Shown piece by piece: positions 39,615 to 49,779 of a DNA stretch of 64,000 nt (position 1 is the first letter of the stretch; every line of letters begins with the position of its first letter). The translations under genes were made by a program, and so were the position numbers. The notes under the pieces were generated by a model that had not been told where the DNA came from, ran no database searches, and worked only from the letters and a program-made list of their open reading frames with translations. The DNA is from Oceanospirillaceae bacterium. GTDB lineage: Bacteria; Pseudomonadota; Gammaproteobacteria; Pseudomonadales; Balneatricaceae. The DNA is taken from assembly GCA_024640955.1 (NCBI GenBank), contig JAHEDZ010000002.1:1-64000 (forward strand), given 5' to 3'.

Positions 39615-40118
39615 TTAGAACGGGATGTCATCATCAAAGTCATCAAATGCAGGCGGTTGCTGCTGCGCAGGCGCTTGCTGTGGTGCCTGTTGTGGTGCCT
39701 GCTGACGCGGCGCCTGCTGCTGTGGCTGGCCGTAACCGGGATCCTGGTTATAGCCACCGCCCATACCGCCACCTTCGCCACCGCGTGAGTCGAGCATCTG
39801 CATTTCGCTAGCGACGATCTCAGTGGTGTAGCGATCCTGACCGTTGTTATCCTGCCACTTACGGGTGCGCAGAGAACCTTCACAGTAGATCTTAGAGCCT
39901 TTTTTCAGGTACTCACCGGCAATCTCGGCCAAGCGGTTGAAAAAGACCACTCGATGCCACTCGGTACGCTCTTGCATCTGACCCGACTGCTTATCTTTCC
40001 AGGTTTCGCTGGTAGCGATGTTTACGTTAGTAACAGCACCACCGGAAGGCAGGTAACGCACCTCTGGATCAGTTCCGAGATTCCCGACCAGGATTACTTT
40101 ATTTACACCGCGTGCCAT
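39615..40118 (-). CDS. ssb: single-stranded DNA-binding protein
   Basis: [37 protein letters not shown]; acidic C-tail DDDIPF. Confidence 0.97.
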   Translation of the reverse strand: MARGVNKVILVGNLGTDPEVRYLPSGGAVTNVNIATSETWKDKQSGQMQERTEWHRVVFFNRLAEIAGEYLKKGSKIYCEGSLRTRKWQDNNGQDRYTTEIVASEMQMLDSRGGEGGGMGGGYNQDPGYGQPQQQAPRQQAPQQAPQQAPAQQQPPAFDDFDDDIPF

Positions 40119-40258
40119 CCGTTTTCTCCGCTAAATATGTTCCAAAAATTTTGCTCTACTCTAACAGATCACTGTTGATGATTCAGCCGTAAAATAGCTG
40201 ATTTTTGCCAAGGGCCGCGTGTTATAATTTCGCTTTTGCCCGCACGACTGGAGCAGTA

Positions 40259-43084
40259 ATGGACAAGATTCTCGTACGCGGAGCCCGCACGCACAACCTC
40301 AAGAATATTGACCTCGATATCCCTCGCGATAAGTTGATTGTGGTAACCGGCCTATCAGGCTCCGGTAAGTCATCTCTTGCATTCGACACGCTCTACGCCG
40401 AGGGGCAACGTCGCTACGTTGAGTCTCTTTCAACCTACGCACGCCAGTTCCTATCGATGATGGAGAAACCCGAGATCGATCATATTGAGGGCCTGTCGCC
40501 TGCCATCTCCATAGAACAGAAGTCGACCTCTCACAACCCGCGCTCCACTGTAGGCACCATTACTGAAATATACGATTACCTGCGCCTGCTATTTGCTCGT
40601 GCTGGCGAACCTCGCTGCCCTGAGCACGATCTGCCACTGAAAGCACAAACGATTAGTCAGATGGTGGACCAGGTATTGGCGCTTCCCGAGGGTAGCAAAT
40701 TGATGCTGCTTGCCCCGGTGGTACAGGATCGCAAAGGCGAACACCTCCATACCATCAGCAACCTCAGAGCTCAGGGCTTCGTGCGCGCACGCATCAATGG
40801 CATCGTTGTCGACCTAGATGAAGCACCTGAACTAGATAAGAACAAAAAGCACCGTATCGATGTGGTCATTGACCGCTTCAAAGTGCGTGATGACCTACAG
40901 CAGCGCCTAGCCGAATCCTTTGAAACCGCCCTGGAGCTCACCGACGGTATCGCCACTATTGATTGGATGGATAAGGGTGAAGGTGAGGAGATCATATTCT
41001 CTGCACGCTTCGCCTGCCCTAAATGTGGCCACTCGATTCAAGAGCTAGAACCGCGCTTGTTCTCGTTCAACAACCCCCATGGGGCCTGTCCTAGCTGTGA
41101 TGGGCTCGGCGTTCGCCAGTATTTCGACCCAGTAAAAGTCGTACATGATCCGAGCCTCACCATTTCCGAGGGTGCCATTCGAGGTTGGGACCGTCGTACC
41201 CTCTACTACTTTCAGCAGCTCAAAGCCGTTGCTGATCATTACGGCTTCAATATCGATACCCCTTTTAAAGAGCTCAGCAAAAAACATCAAGATGCTGTAC
41301 TCAAAGGGAGCGGCGCCGAAGCGATCCCATTCCGGTATCTGAACGATCGCGGCGATATCATTAGCAAATCGCACCCATTTGAGGGCGTACTCAACAATCT
41401 CGAACGCCGTTACCGCGAAACGGAATCGGAGATGGTCCGCGAGGACCTCGCCAAGTACCTCAATATGCAGCCCTGCCCGAGCTGTAACGGCAGCCGACTG
41501 CGTAAAGAGGCCCGTCATGTATTCATTGATGAACAGACCTTACCCCAGTTGACACAACTACCTATTGGCGCGGCTAAAGCCTATTTCGAACAACTCGTAC
41601 TTGAGGGCAAGCAAGGCGAGATCGCCGAGAAGATCCTCAAGGAGATCCGTGAACGCCTGAGCTTCCTTGTCAACGTCGGCCTCGACTACCTATCCCTTGA
41701 GCGCAGTGCTGACACGCTTTCAGGCGGTGAAGCACAGCGTATCAGGCTGGCAAGTCAGATCGGTGCTGGCCTCGTGGGTGTGATGTACATCCTAGATGAG
41801 CCCTCAATCGGTCTACATCAGCGTGATAATGAGAGGCTGCTGAATACCCTGGTACACCTTCGCGATCTTGGGAACACGGTTATCGTCGTTGAGCATGATG
41901 AGGATGCCATCCGCAGTGCAGATTATATTGTCGACATCGGTCCCGGAGCCGGCGTACACGGCGGCGAAGTGGTGGCTGCCGGGCAGTATGATGACGTTAT
42001 AAAAAGTGAGCGTTCGCTGACCGGGCAATACCTCAGTGGCAAACGCGCCATCGAGATACCTAAAGTGCGCCATAAAGCAGACCCCAAGCGAAAACTCAAA
42101 CTGATTGGAGCGACCGGAAACAACCTGCAAAACGTTGACCTTGAAATTCCGGTGGGTCTCTTAACCTGTATAACGGGCGTATCGGGTTCCGGTAAATCAA
42201 CCCTGATCAACAACACACTCTACCCGCTGGCTGCGACAGAACTGAACAAGGCCACAACGCTGACGCCGGCGCCGTATAAAAAGGTGGAGGGTCTGAACCA
42301 TTTCGATAAGGTGATCGATATCGACCAGAGCCCGATCGGTCGTACTCCACGATCAAACCCGGCAACCTACACAGGCATATTCACCCAGATACGTGAGCTC
42401 TTCTCAGGCACACAAGAAGCGCGCTCCCGAGGATACAAGCCAGGTCGCTTTAGCTTTAACGTAAAAGGCGGCCGCTGTGAAGCCTGTCAGGGCGATGGCG
42501 TGATTAAGGTAGAGATGCACTTCCTACCTGATATTTATGTGCCTTGTGATGTCTGTAAAAGCAAGCGCTATAACCGCGAAACCCTTGAGGTGATGTACAA
42601 AGGCAAGAACATCCATGAGGTACTAGACCTTACGGTCGAGGATGCCCTGAGCTTCTTCGAGGCCATTCCAGCTCTAGCCCGCCGCTTGCAGACTCTGGTG
42701 GATGTCGGCCTAAGTTATATTCGGCTCGGCCAAGCAGCAACAACCCTATCGGGTGGTGAAGCCCAGCGCGTAAAGCTTGCCAAAGAGCTCTCTAAACGCG
42801 ACACCGGCAAAACACTCTACATATTGGACGAACCGACTACCGGATTGCACTTCTACGATATAGAGCAACTGCTCGCTGTACTCAATCGCCTGCGCGACCA
42901 CGGCAACACCATCGTAGTAATCGAACACAATCTGGATGTGATCAAAACAGCAGATTGGATAGTTGATCTGGGACCAGAGGGCGGCTCAGGGGGAGGCCAG
43001 ATCATCGCTGCTGGAACACCCGAGCAGGTAGCGGACACGAAGGGCTCAGAAACAGGACGATTCCTGAAGCTAATGCTCAAGTAG
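40259..43084 (+). CDS. uvrA: excinuclease ABC subunit UvrA
   Basis: [61 protein letters not shown] at 40259. Confidence 0.98.
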   Translation: MDKILVRGARTHNLKNIDLDIPRDKLIVVTGLSGSGKSSLAFDTLYAEGQRRYVESLSTYARQFLSMMEKPEIDHIEGLSPAISIEQKSTSHNPRSTVGTITEIYDYLRLLFARAGEPRCPEHDLPLKAQTISQMVDQVLALPEGSKLMLLAPVVQDRKGEHLHTISNLRAQGFVRARINGIVVDLDEAPELDKNKKHRIDVVIDRFKVRDDLQQRLAESFETALELTDGIATIDWMDKGEGEEIIFSARFACPKCGHSIQELEPRLFSFNNPHGACPSCDGLGVRQYFDPVKVVHDPSLTISEGAIRGWDRRTLYYFQQLKAVADHYGFNIDTPFKELSKKHQDAVLKGSGAEAIPFRYLNDRGDIISKSHPFEGVLNNLERRYRETESEMVREDLAKYLNMQPCPSCNGSRLRKEARHVFIDEQTLPQLTQLPIGAAKAYFEQLVLEGKQGEIAEKILKEIRERLSFLVNVGLDYLSLERSADTLSGGEAQRIRLASQIGAGLVGVMYILDEPSIGLHQRDNERLLNTLVHLRDLGNTVIVVEHDEDAIRSADYIVDIGPGAGVHGGEVVAAGQYDDVIKSERSLTGQYLSGKRAIEIPKVRHKADPKRKLKLIGATGNNLQNVDLEIPVGLLTCITGVSGSGKSTLINNTLYPLAATELNKATTLTPAPYKKVEGLNHFDKVIDIDQSPIGRTPRSNPATYTGIFTQIRELFSGTQEARSRGYKPGRFSFNVKGGRCEACQGDGVIKVEMHFLPDIYVPCDVCKSKRYNRETLEVMYKGKNIHEVLDLTVEDALSFFEAIPALARRLQTLVDVGLSYIRLGQAATTLSGGEAQRVKLAKELSKRDTGKTLYILDEPTTGLHFYDIEQLLAVLNRLRDHGNTIVVIEHNLDVIKTADWIVDLGPEGGSGGGQIIAAGTPEQVADTKGSETGRFLKLMLK

Positions 43085-43183
43085 CACCGCTACGAGTAAT
43101 AATGCTGTTATATTGACACAAACATTAGGTCTGCTTAAATCTCCCTCCGTAGCGCCTGAGCTTTTGAGCCATCTATATACAGA

Positions 43184-43209
43184 AGCGCCCGCACTAGCGG
43201 GCGTTTTTT
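43184..43209 (+). terminator. uvrA terminator
   Basis: CGCCCGCACTAGCGGGCGTTTTTT. Confidence 0.9.
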
Positions 43210-43244
43210 CGTCTGGATACTGGATTAAGTGAGCTCTAGACAAT

Positions 43245-43272
43245 AAAAAACCCGGCCAAGGCCGGGTTTTTC
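43245..43272 (-). terminator. terminator of rplQ copy 1
   Basis: AAAAAACCCGGCCAAGGCCGGGTTTTTC. Confidence 0.85.
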
Positions 43273-43288
43273 TAGTTTCTGCTAAAAC

Positions 43289-43675
43289 TTAGTCTTCAGA
43301 AGACTCTTCAGCAGCTACTGGACGATCAATCAGTTCAACGTATGCCATAGGTGCAGCGTCGCCAGCGCGGTAGCCACACTTCAGGATGCGGATGTAACCG
43401 CCTGGACGATTCGCGTAGCGAGGGCCCAGTTCGTTAAACAGTTTACCGACAGCAGAGTCGCTACGTGTACGGCTGAAAGCCAGACGACGGTTAGCAACTG
43501 AGTCATTTTTCGCCAGAGTAATCAGTGGCTCTGCAACGCGACGGAGTTCTTTAGCTTTTGGCAGTGTAGTCTTGATCACTTCGTGCTCGATCAGAGACAC
43601 AGCCATATTCTTGAACATCGCTTTGCGGTGCGCACTGGTACGATTTAGGTGACGACCAGATTTACGATGACGCAT
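43289..43675 (-). CDS. rplQ: 50S ribosomal protein L17, second (non-operonic) copy
   Basis: [45 protein letters not shown]; 332 bp identical to 52941-53272. Confidence 0.97.
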   Translation of the reverse strand: MRHRKSGRHLNRTSAHRKAMFKNMAVSLIEHEVIKTTLPKAKELRRVAEPLITLAKNDSVANRRLAFSRTRSDSAVGKLFNELGPRYANRPGGYIRILKCGYRAGDAAPMAYVELIDRPVAAEESSED

Positions 43676-43698
43676 GATATGTTTCCTTTAAAACTTAG

Positions 43699-44877
43699 GG
43701 AAGGTACGATCAAGTCCCCGATTTTCGGATAACTTACGAAATCAGATGCCTTAGCCGTCATTTTGGCTGATTCTGAGCCAAAATTTCCCTGAAATTCGGT
43801 GTCTGGAAGCAGCTTTAGCAGACTCCAGACGGATTTATCCTGCTGTTACGCCCGCAGGAGTTGGCTCACACGAACGATATTTGCCAGCGCAAACAGCATC
43901 GCCAACTTTGAATCGTTTTTCATCAGGCCACGGTAACGAGCCTTAACAAAGCCGAACTGGCACTTGATGATCCGGAACGGATGCTCCACTTTGGCCCGTA
44001 CACTCGCTTTCAAGTATTCAGTGCGTATAGGCGTTTTGTTCTTTCTTGGATGTTTCTTCAGTGCCCTTATCTTTCCGGGGCGCTCAGCGATGTGCCAATC
44101 GGCTGAAACAGATTTGAGTTCTTCTCGCTTCTCGGCACCCCGATAACCTGCATCGGCGAAAATAAACTGCTCGTCGCCATGCAGGAGCAGGCCAGCTTGA
44201 TTGAGGTCATGCTCATTGGCCGCTGTGGTCGTGAAGCTATGGGTGATTCCTGTACGCGCATCAACGCCTATATGCGCCTTCATACCGAAGTGCCACGCAT
44301 TACCTTTCTTGGTCTGGTGCATATCAGGATCACGCTCACCCGATTTGTTCTTGGTCGAGGTAGGCGCTTCGATGATGGTGGCATCCACCAGTGTGCCTTC
44401 TTTTAACAGGACGCCCGCATCGGTCAACCACTGGTTAACTTCCTTGAAGATCTTACGGGCCAACTTCTTGCGTTCCAGAAGGTGGCGAAAGTTCATGATC
44501 GTGGTGTGATCAGGAATCGGCTTATCCAACGAGAGGCCAGCAAAGAGTCGCATTGAGGCAATCTCGTACAGAGCATCTTCCATAGCGGGATCACTCTGGC
44601 TGTACCATTGCTGCATACAGTGAATGCGTAGCATGGTCGATAGCGGATACGGTCTACGACCGTTACCTGCTTTGGGATAATGCGGTTCGATGATGGACTC
44701 CAGGCGTTTCCATGGAATCAGCTTGTCCATGCGACCCAGGAAAATCTCTTTGCGCGTGCGCCGCCGCTTCTGATTGAACTCGCTATCGGCGAAGGTCAGT
44801 TGGTGGTCCATCGGTGATCTCGGCTGGAAGAGGATGCTTTCGATTGTCTCAGGTCTGGGGACTTATTCGCAATTTAC
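43699..44877 (-). mobile_element. IS5-family insertion sequence
   Basis: Transposase plus imperfect TIRs GGAAGGTACGATCAAGTCCCC / GTAAATTGCGAATAAGTCCCC, flanked by TTAG and TTAA. Confidence 0.85.
43846..44811 (-). CDS. IS5 family transposase
   Basis: [34 protein letters not shown]...[43 protein letters not shown] domain [17 protein letters not shown]. Confidence 0.96.
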   Translation of the reverse strand: MDHQLTFADSEFNQKRRRTRKEIFLGRMDKLIPWKRLESIIEPHYPKAGNGRRPYPLSTMLRIHCMQQWYSQSDPAMEDALYEIASMRLFAGLSLDKPIPDHTTIMNFRHLLERKKLARKIFKEVNQWLTDAGVLLKEGTLVDATIIEAPTSTKNKSGERDPDMHQTKKGNAWHFGMKAHIGVDARTGITHSFTTTAANEHDLNQAGLLLHGDEQFIFADAGYRGAEKREELKSVSADWHIAERPGKIRALKKHPRKNKTPIRTEYLKASVRAKVEHPFRIIKCQFGFVKARYRGLMKNDSKLAMLFALANIVRVSQLLRA

Positions 44878-44911
44878 TTAACAAATGGGGTTCATAGCTT
44901 AAAAGTTAGAA

Positions 44912-46153
44912 TTAAAGTGCAAGCTGTTTGAAGTGCTCTTTGCCTTCTCGGGCCTCGACAACAGCGGCAGTCACGATATCAGCAGTTGCAGCACTGAGCG
45001 TCCAACCTAGGTGACCATGCCCTGTGTTGTAGAAGACATTTTGACGGCGCCCAGCTCCTACTTTAGGCATCATATTTGGCATCATTGGACGAAGACCTGC
45101 CCAAGGCACAACACTTTCAGTCGACACTCCAGGAAAGTGATGTTGACACCAATCAACGAGCGGTTTGATGCGGTCAGCACGAATATCTCGGTTGTAGCCG
45201 TTAAACTCGGCGGTACCGGCAATGCGGAATCGATCTATACCTAAACGACTTGTTACTATCTTCGCTTTATCGTCAAGAAGGGAACGGATGGGCGCACTCT
45301 GCTGGCTCAGCTCATCACGCAAATTGACGGTAATCGAGTAGCCTTTAACTGGATAGATGTTGACGCGATCGCCCAACTTAGTGGCTAGCGCTCGGCTGCC
45401 AACCCCCAAACAGACAACAATACCATCGAACTCCAGCTCGCTACCGTTGGCATCTTCCAGCCTTACGACATCCTGCTCAGTTTTAACGTCAACCAGCTCG
45501 GTCTCCATCTGGAAGTTAACACCGTCCTTACGAATAGCCTCTGCCAAACCAAAAGCATACTTATGGATGTCTCCGGTAAAATCGCTAGGCGTCCAAAAAC
45601 CGCCGACAAAGTCACCATGAAGCTGTGGTTCTTTATCGATGATCTCTAAGGGTGATAACTCAAAACGCTCTAACCCACCTTTAGCGAGTAGCTTGTTGAC
45701 GCGACGTGCATGTTCAAAGTCTTTTTTGTCAGAGTAGAAATGTAAAATTCCGCAGTCTGATGAGTCATATTCCACCCCCCAACGATCTGCAAGGGCATGC
45801 ATTTGCGCGCGAGAGGCTATCGCAAGCTCTGTCGTTGCAATTGTATTTCGCTCGTAGTTGGGAATGTTACCCATAAATTCGAGCATCCAACTGATCTTGT
45901 GCCAAGAGGGTTTAGGGTTCACAAGCAAGGGAGCATCAGACTGAAGCATCCATTTAAGACCCTTCAGAATCGTTGACCAAGTATTCCACACCTCTGCATT
46001 CGAAGCGGACAGTTGCCCCCCATTGGCAAAGCTAGTGTCCATTGCAGCGTAGCGTTGACGATCAATAACCGTAACGTTGAAACCCTGTTCGTGTAATTTA
46101 GCGGCAGTCGTAATACCGGTGATACCGGCACCTAAAACAGCAATATTTTGCAT
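44912..46153 (-). CDS. DadA-like FAD-dependent D-amino acid dehydrogenase/oxidase
   Basis: VLGAGITGITTAAKLHEQGFNVTVIDRQRYAAMDTSFANGGQLSASNAEVWN; GHGHLGWTLSAATADIV. Confidence 0.9.
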   Translation of the reverse strand: MQNIAVLGAGITGITTAAKLHEQGFNVTVIDRQRYAAMDTSFANGGQLSASNAEVWNTWSTILKGLKWMLQSDAPLLVNPKPSWHKISWMLEFMGNIPNYERNTIATTELAIASRAQMHALADRWGVEYDSSDCGILHFYSDKKDFEHARRVNKLLAKGGLERFELSPLEIIDKEPQLHGDFVGGFWTPSDFTGDIHKYAFGLAEAIRKDGVNFQMETELVDVKTEQDVVRLEDANGSELEFDGIVVCLGVGSRALATKLGDRVNIYPVKGYSITVNLRDELSQQSAPIRSLLDDKAKIVTSRLGIDRFRIAGTAEFNGYNRDIRADRIKPLVDWCQHHFPGVSTESVVPWAGLRPMMPNMMPKVGAGRRQNVFYNTGHGHLGWTLSAATADIVTAAVVEAREGKEHFKQLAL

Positions 46154-46207
46154 AGGATTGCACTCTTTTTTGCGGACAATAATTGATAAGCAGAACTGCT
46201 TTTATGT

Positions 46208-46410
46208 CCGACTGCCCTCTCCGTCATGGTACCTGAGAGATTCACGCTCGCCGTCCCTTTGACGACTGCGCTTGCTCCTTCGGTGGATCTGAAAGTGCGC
46301 AGATCACTCTTCGGATGTTTTAAAGATCGCCGGTCCTTTTGCCTGAGAGTTTGCGGGGCACGTGCTCCTTCGGCGGTATTTTATGCGCTATAAAATACTC
46401 TCTCCCGGAC
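46208..46410 (-). ncRNA. tandem glycine riboswitch upstream of dadA-like gene
   Basis: Minus strand carries two aptamer-like cores: CGGGAGAGAGU...CCGCCGAAGGAGCACGUGCCCCGCAAACUCUCAGGCAAAAGGACCGG and CACCGAAGGAGCAAGCGC...GAAUCUCUCAGGUACCAUGACGGAGAGGGCAGUC. Confidence 0.92.
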
Positions 46411-46693
46411 GATCCATTGAGATCAAACTATCTCATCGTTTTGTAAAGAACAACCCTATACCAATTTTCCAGACAATTTATGGAACACCGTTTTTGAGGG
46501 GAGTCATCCACGGATTTATTAACGAAAGGAAATTTATAGGAGTTAATTTTTTGAATTAAGAATAGGAATAAAGAGCCTGAGATCCTTGTTTAATTGGGCA
46601 TCCAGCCCGTTTAGTCATTAGATACACCTTAGTGTAAGGGCTATTATTGGTAACCTACTTTTAAGAAATATTAAAAAAACAGAAGCAAAGAGA

Positions 46694-46713
46694 TGACACC
46701 AATTTTTGATCAC
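46694..46713. promoter_or_regulatory. candidate regulator site upstream of dadA riboswitch
   Basis: TGACACCAATTTTTGATCAC; 17/20 identical to 48457-48476. Confidence 0.45.
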
Positions 46714-46786
46714 CTATTTAAAATAAGTCTAACCACGATATAGTCATAAGATCAGCTACTGCAGCTTTAGTTTGACAACTGGCTCA

Positions 46787-47452
46787 CTACTCTTTGAGAT
46801 GAAAGAAGTCACCTAAAGGCTGCCGACTAGACTCTAAACTATTAATAGATGCCTCTTTATCTTTGTAGCCAACAGCCAAACAACAGGCTAACATCCACTC
46901 AGCACTCGCCTCAGTAACTGAAGCGACAGTTTCGTGCAAAAAGCTCCAATAACCTTGAGCGCAACTGCTCAACCCTCTCTCCTCCAGCAACAACATAAGA
47001 CTCTGAATGTACATCCCTAAATCCATCCACTGCCCTGGTCCAAGACGGCGATCTATATAAAAGAATAGACCTAACGGAGCACCAAATAGTTCGGCATTCT
47101 TTGCAAACTGAGCTTGTCGTCCAGCTTTATCTTCACGCGCCACACCAATCGTTTTGTAGAGGGCTTCTCCTACAGCGAAACGGTAAGATCTATAGGGTTC
47201 TGGCATAGGTGAAACATAGACTTGGTACTCTGGTTGCTCAAAACCATCTTGCTGAAGTTTCTGCACAGCCTTGGTTTTTAAAACCTCCAGCGACTCCCCA
47301 CTAAGAGCAATAACACGCCAAGGTTGTAAATTCCCGTTGGATGGAGCGCGATTGGCAAGCTCAACCAGCTCTTCGATTAACGCTTTCGGAACCGGATTTG
47401 GTTTAAAGGCCCTAACGGTTTTTCTGTTAAGCAGTGCTTTTTCTACGGACAT
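46787..47452 (-). CDS. nitroreductase family protein (paralogue of 21327..21992)
   Basis: MSVEKALLNRKTVRAFKPNPV...RAPSNGNLQPWRVIAL; strong similarity to the other copy. Confidence 0.88.
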   Translation of the reverse strand: MSVEKALLNRKTVRAFKPNPVPKALIEELVELANRAPSNGNLQPWRVIALSGESLEVLKTKAVQKLQQDGFEQPEYQVYVSPMPEPYRSYRFAVGEALYKTIGVAREDKAGRQAQFAKNAELFGAPLGLFFYIDRRLGPGQWMDLGMYIQSLMLLLEERGLSSCAQGYWSFLHETVASVTEASAEWMLACCLAVGYKDKEASINSLESSRQPLGDFFHLKE

Positions 47453-47524
47453 AATTGTTCTCATGCTTGAATCCAACTTCATCTAAGAAGAGGTGATTAA
47501 AATAAAATGTATCTAACTAGATCT

Positions 47525-48451
47525 TTACACAATATCAGAATCGCTTAACTCTTTTGAAAAGTCACTGCCTAACAACCTTTGAGCCATAGTCTGAAGATAC
47601 TGTGCTGCAGGGGTTAACGGAACACCTCTTACTTTGACGATACCCAACTGATTTTCTGGAGGCAATTTATCAACAGAGAAGGGCTCTACCCCTGCTCCAG
47701 AAAAGCGATCAGTGATGTATCTCCCAGGCGCATAACCTATTAAGTCGGTTCTTCGCATCATCTCCAGCATCACTTGCGGAGAGGTACACTGAACAACCTC
47801 TTTTGGCCTTGGCAAACCCTCCTCTTCTAACCATTGGAGTAAGGAGCTTGAACTACTACCTAGTGACATATTAAGAACCCAAGAGGCATCCAGTAGCTCA
47901 CGCCAGTCATTAGAGTGTGCAAGAGGATGTCCAGCCCTTCCAGCAACCACTATTTTAACGTTGCATAAGGGTTCGAACACTAACTCAGACGGCATGGACT
48001 CTTTGGATGCAAGTGCAATACCAAAATCCAGGGCCCCTTCAATCAATCCTGGAACAATTGTCGTCAACAAGCCCTCTGTCAGAACCAACTTTGCTTCTGG
48101 CATGCGAGAGTGAAACCCTTTGTAGATATCCGCTAAGATCGTTGCAGCAATAACAGGAGTGACACCAATTGAGACCTTAGCACCTCGTCCACCACCGATC
48201 TGCTGAACCTCATCTTTGGCTCTCTCGATGGTCGCAACAATTAATCTTGCCCGCCTTAAAAGCGCTTCACCTGCAGGGGTGAAAGTAACTCCCCGATAAC
48301 TGCGCTGCAAAAGTTCCACACCTAGACTCTCTTCAAGCTCACGCATCGCCCTAGTCAAAGCACTCTGACTGGTGTTGAGCTCAACAGCTGCACTGCGAAT
48401 AGATCCCATATCCGCAATCGCAACCAATGCACGTATTTGTTGCTGCTTCAT
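47525..48451 (-). CDS. LysR family transcriptional regulator
   Basis: MKQQQIRALVAIADMGSIRSAAVELNTSQSALTRAMRELEESLGVELLQRSYRGVTFTPAGEALL. Confidence 0.95.
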   Translation of the reverse strand: MKQQQIRALVAIADMGSIRSAAVELNTSQSALTRAMRELEESLGVELLQRSYRGVTFTPAGEALLRRARLIVATIERAKDEVQQIGGGRGAKVSIGVTPVIAATILADIYKGFHSRMPEAKLVLTEGLLTTIVPGLIEGALDFGIALASKESMPSELVFEPLCNVKIVVAGRAGHPLAHSNDWRELLDASWVLNMSLGSSSSSLLQWLEEEGLPRPKEVVQCTSPQVMLEMMRRTDLIGYAPGRYITDRFSGAGVEPFSVDKLPPENQLGIVKVRGVPLTPAAQYLQTMAQRLLGSDFSKELSDSDIV

Positions 48452-48456
48452 ATTAG

Positions 48457-48476
48457 TGACACCAAAAATTGATCAC
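48457..48476. promoter_or_regulatory. candidate LysR site in lysR-M20 intergenic region
   Basis: TGACACCAAAAATTGATCAC; matches the motif at 46694. Confidence 0.45.
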
Positions 48477-48549
48477 ATAGCCAAAAAAATCATATAGCTG
48501 AGATCATATAATCATTTTAATCTGTTTGGAAATTACAAGAAGTACTGAT

Positions 48550-49758
48550 ATGAAAAAATTCACCGATACACAGATCAACCTCATGAAGAGTTGGCGCCAC
48601 AGTATTCACTCAAATCCAGAATTAGGTTTTGAGGAGAACGATACGAGTCAATTGGTACAACAACTCTTAACATCATGGAACTATCAAGTCACCACAGGCA
48701 TTGCAGAAACAGGAGTGGTTGCTCAAAAGGTATTTGGTGATGGCAGTGGTCCTAAAATAGGCCTAAGAGCCGATATGGATGCGCTACCGATCCAAGAGAT
48801 GACAGGCTTACCCTACCAGAGCAAAAATAGAGGCAAGATGCACGCCTGTGGGCATGATGGGCATACCTCTATTTTGTTAGGGGCTGCGAAATCGATAGCC
48901 GAAGCGGATACAAGTTCGTTTAATGGCACACTCAACCTTATCTTTCAGCCAGCAGAAGAGGTTGGTGGTGGAGGTGGTGCGCAGCGCATGATCGATGAGG
49001 GCTTGTTCGAACAATTCCCATGCGATGCCATCTTTGCACTCCATAATTACCCTGGCATTCCTGTTGGTCGTGTCGAATTCCGAAGTGGTCCCTTCATGTG
49101 CTCATCAGATCTTGTGAAAATTACCTTTACAGGAAAAGGCGGCCACGGCGGCCTCCCGCAAATGTCGATCGACCCAACATTACCCTTATCGGCAACCGTA
49201 CTTGGTCTACAAACAATTATTGGCCGCAATACCGATCCAATTCACACAGGCGTTATTAGTGTTGGAAAAATTGCAGCCGGCCAAAGCTACAACGTTATTC
49301 CAGAAAGAGCCGAGCTTGAATTAAGTGTTCGCGCACTGCAACCAGAAGTACGTGACACGCTTGAAAGGCGCATAAGACAACTGGTCGATAATCAAGCAAC
49401 CGCATATGACTGTCAGGCACAAATCAGCTACCAATACGGCTACCCTGTGCTGCAAAACAGCGCTCAATATGCAGAGGTAGTGAGAACAGTAGCCGAGCGA
49501 GCATTCGGTATAGAGCTAGTGGATTCAGATGCAGCCCCTCTGACTGGAAGTGAAGACTTTGCTTACATGTTAAACAGCATTCCTGGCTGTTACTTCTTAA
49601 TTGGTAATGGTGATAATGGCCATACCGATGGTAAACGCGTGGGACCGTGCAGCGTACATAACCCGCACTATGATTTCAATGATGATGCTTTATCTGTGGG
49701 TGCTCAAATGTGGGTAGACCTAATAGAGCAGTTTTTCTGCGAAACATCCGTAAAATAG
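48550..49758 (+). CDS. M20 family amidohydrolase (hippurate/N-acyl amino acid hydrolase-like)
   Basis: RHSIHSNPELGFEENDTSQLV, ADMDALPIQEMTGLPYQSKNRGKMHACGHDGHTSILLGAAK, FQPAEEVGGGGGAQRMIDEGLF. Confidence 0.93.
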   Translation: MKKFTDTQINLMKSWRHSIHSNPELGFEENDTSQLVQQLLTSWNYQVTTGIAETGVVAQKVFGDGSGPKIGLRADMDALPIQEMTGLPYQSKNRGKMHACGHDGHTSILLGAAKSIAEADTSSFNGTLNLIFQPAEEVGGGGGAQRMIDEGLFEQFPCDAIFALHNYPGIPVGRVEFRSGPFMCSSDLVKITFTGKGGHGGLPQMSIDPTLPLSATVLGLQTIIGRNTDPIHTGVISVGKIAAGQSYNVIPERAELELSVRALQPEVRDTLERRIRQLVDNQATAYDCQAQISYQYGYPVLQNSAQYAEVVRTVAERAFGIELVDSDAAPLTGSEDFAYMLNSIPGCYFLIGNGDNGHTDGKRVGPCSVHNPHYDFNDDALSVGAQMWVDLIEQFFCETSVK

Positions 49759-49779
49759 ACCTTTATTGAGGATCAAATA

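Noticed and set aside
39640-39760. Repetitive CAG/GCTGCTG-like tract that might be a tandem repeat array
   Set aside because: It encodes the Gln/Pro-rich linker ([23 protein letters not shown]) of SSB; explained by coding sequence.
40141-40200. Possible LexA (SOS) box between divergent ssb and uvrA (CACTGTTGATGATTCAGCC)
   Set aside because: CTGT and TCAG half-sites are separated by 7 rather than 8 bases and the match to CTGT-N8-ACAG is incomplete; not strong enough to call.
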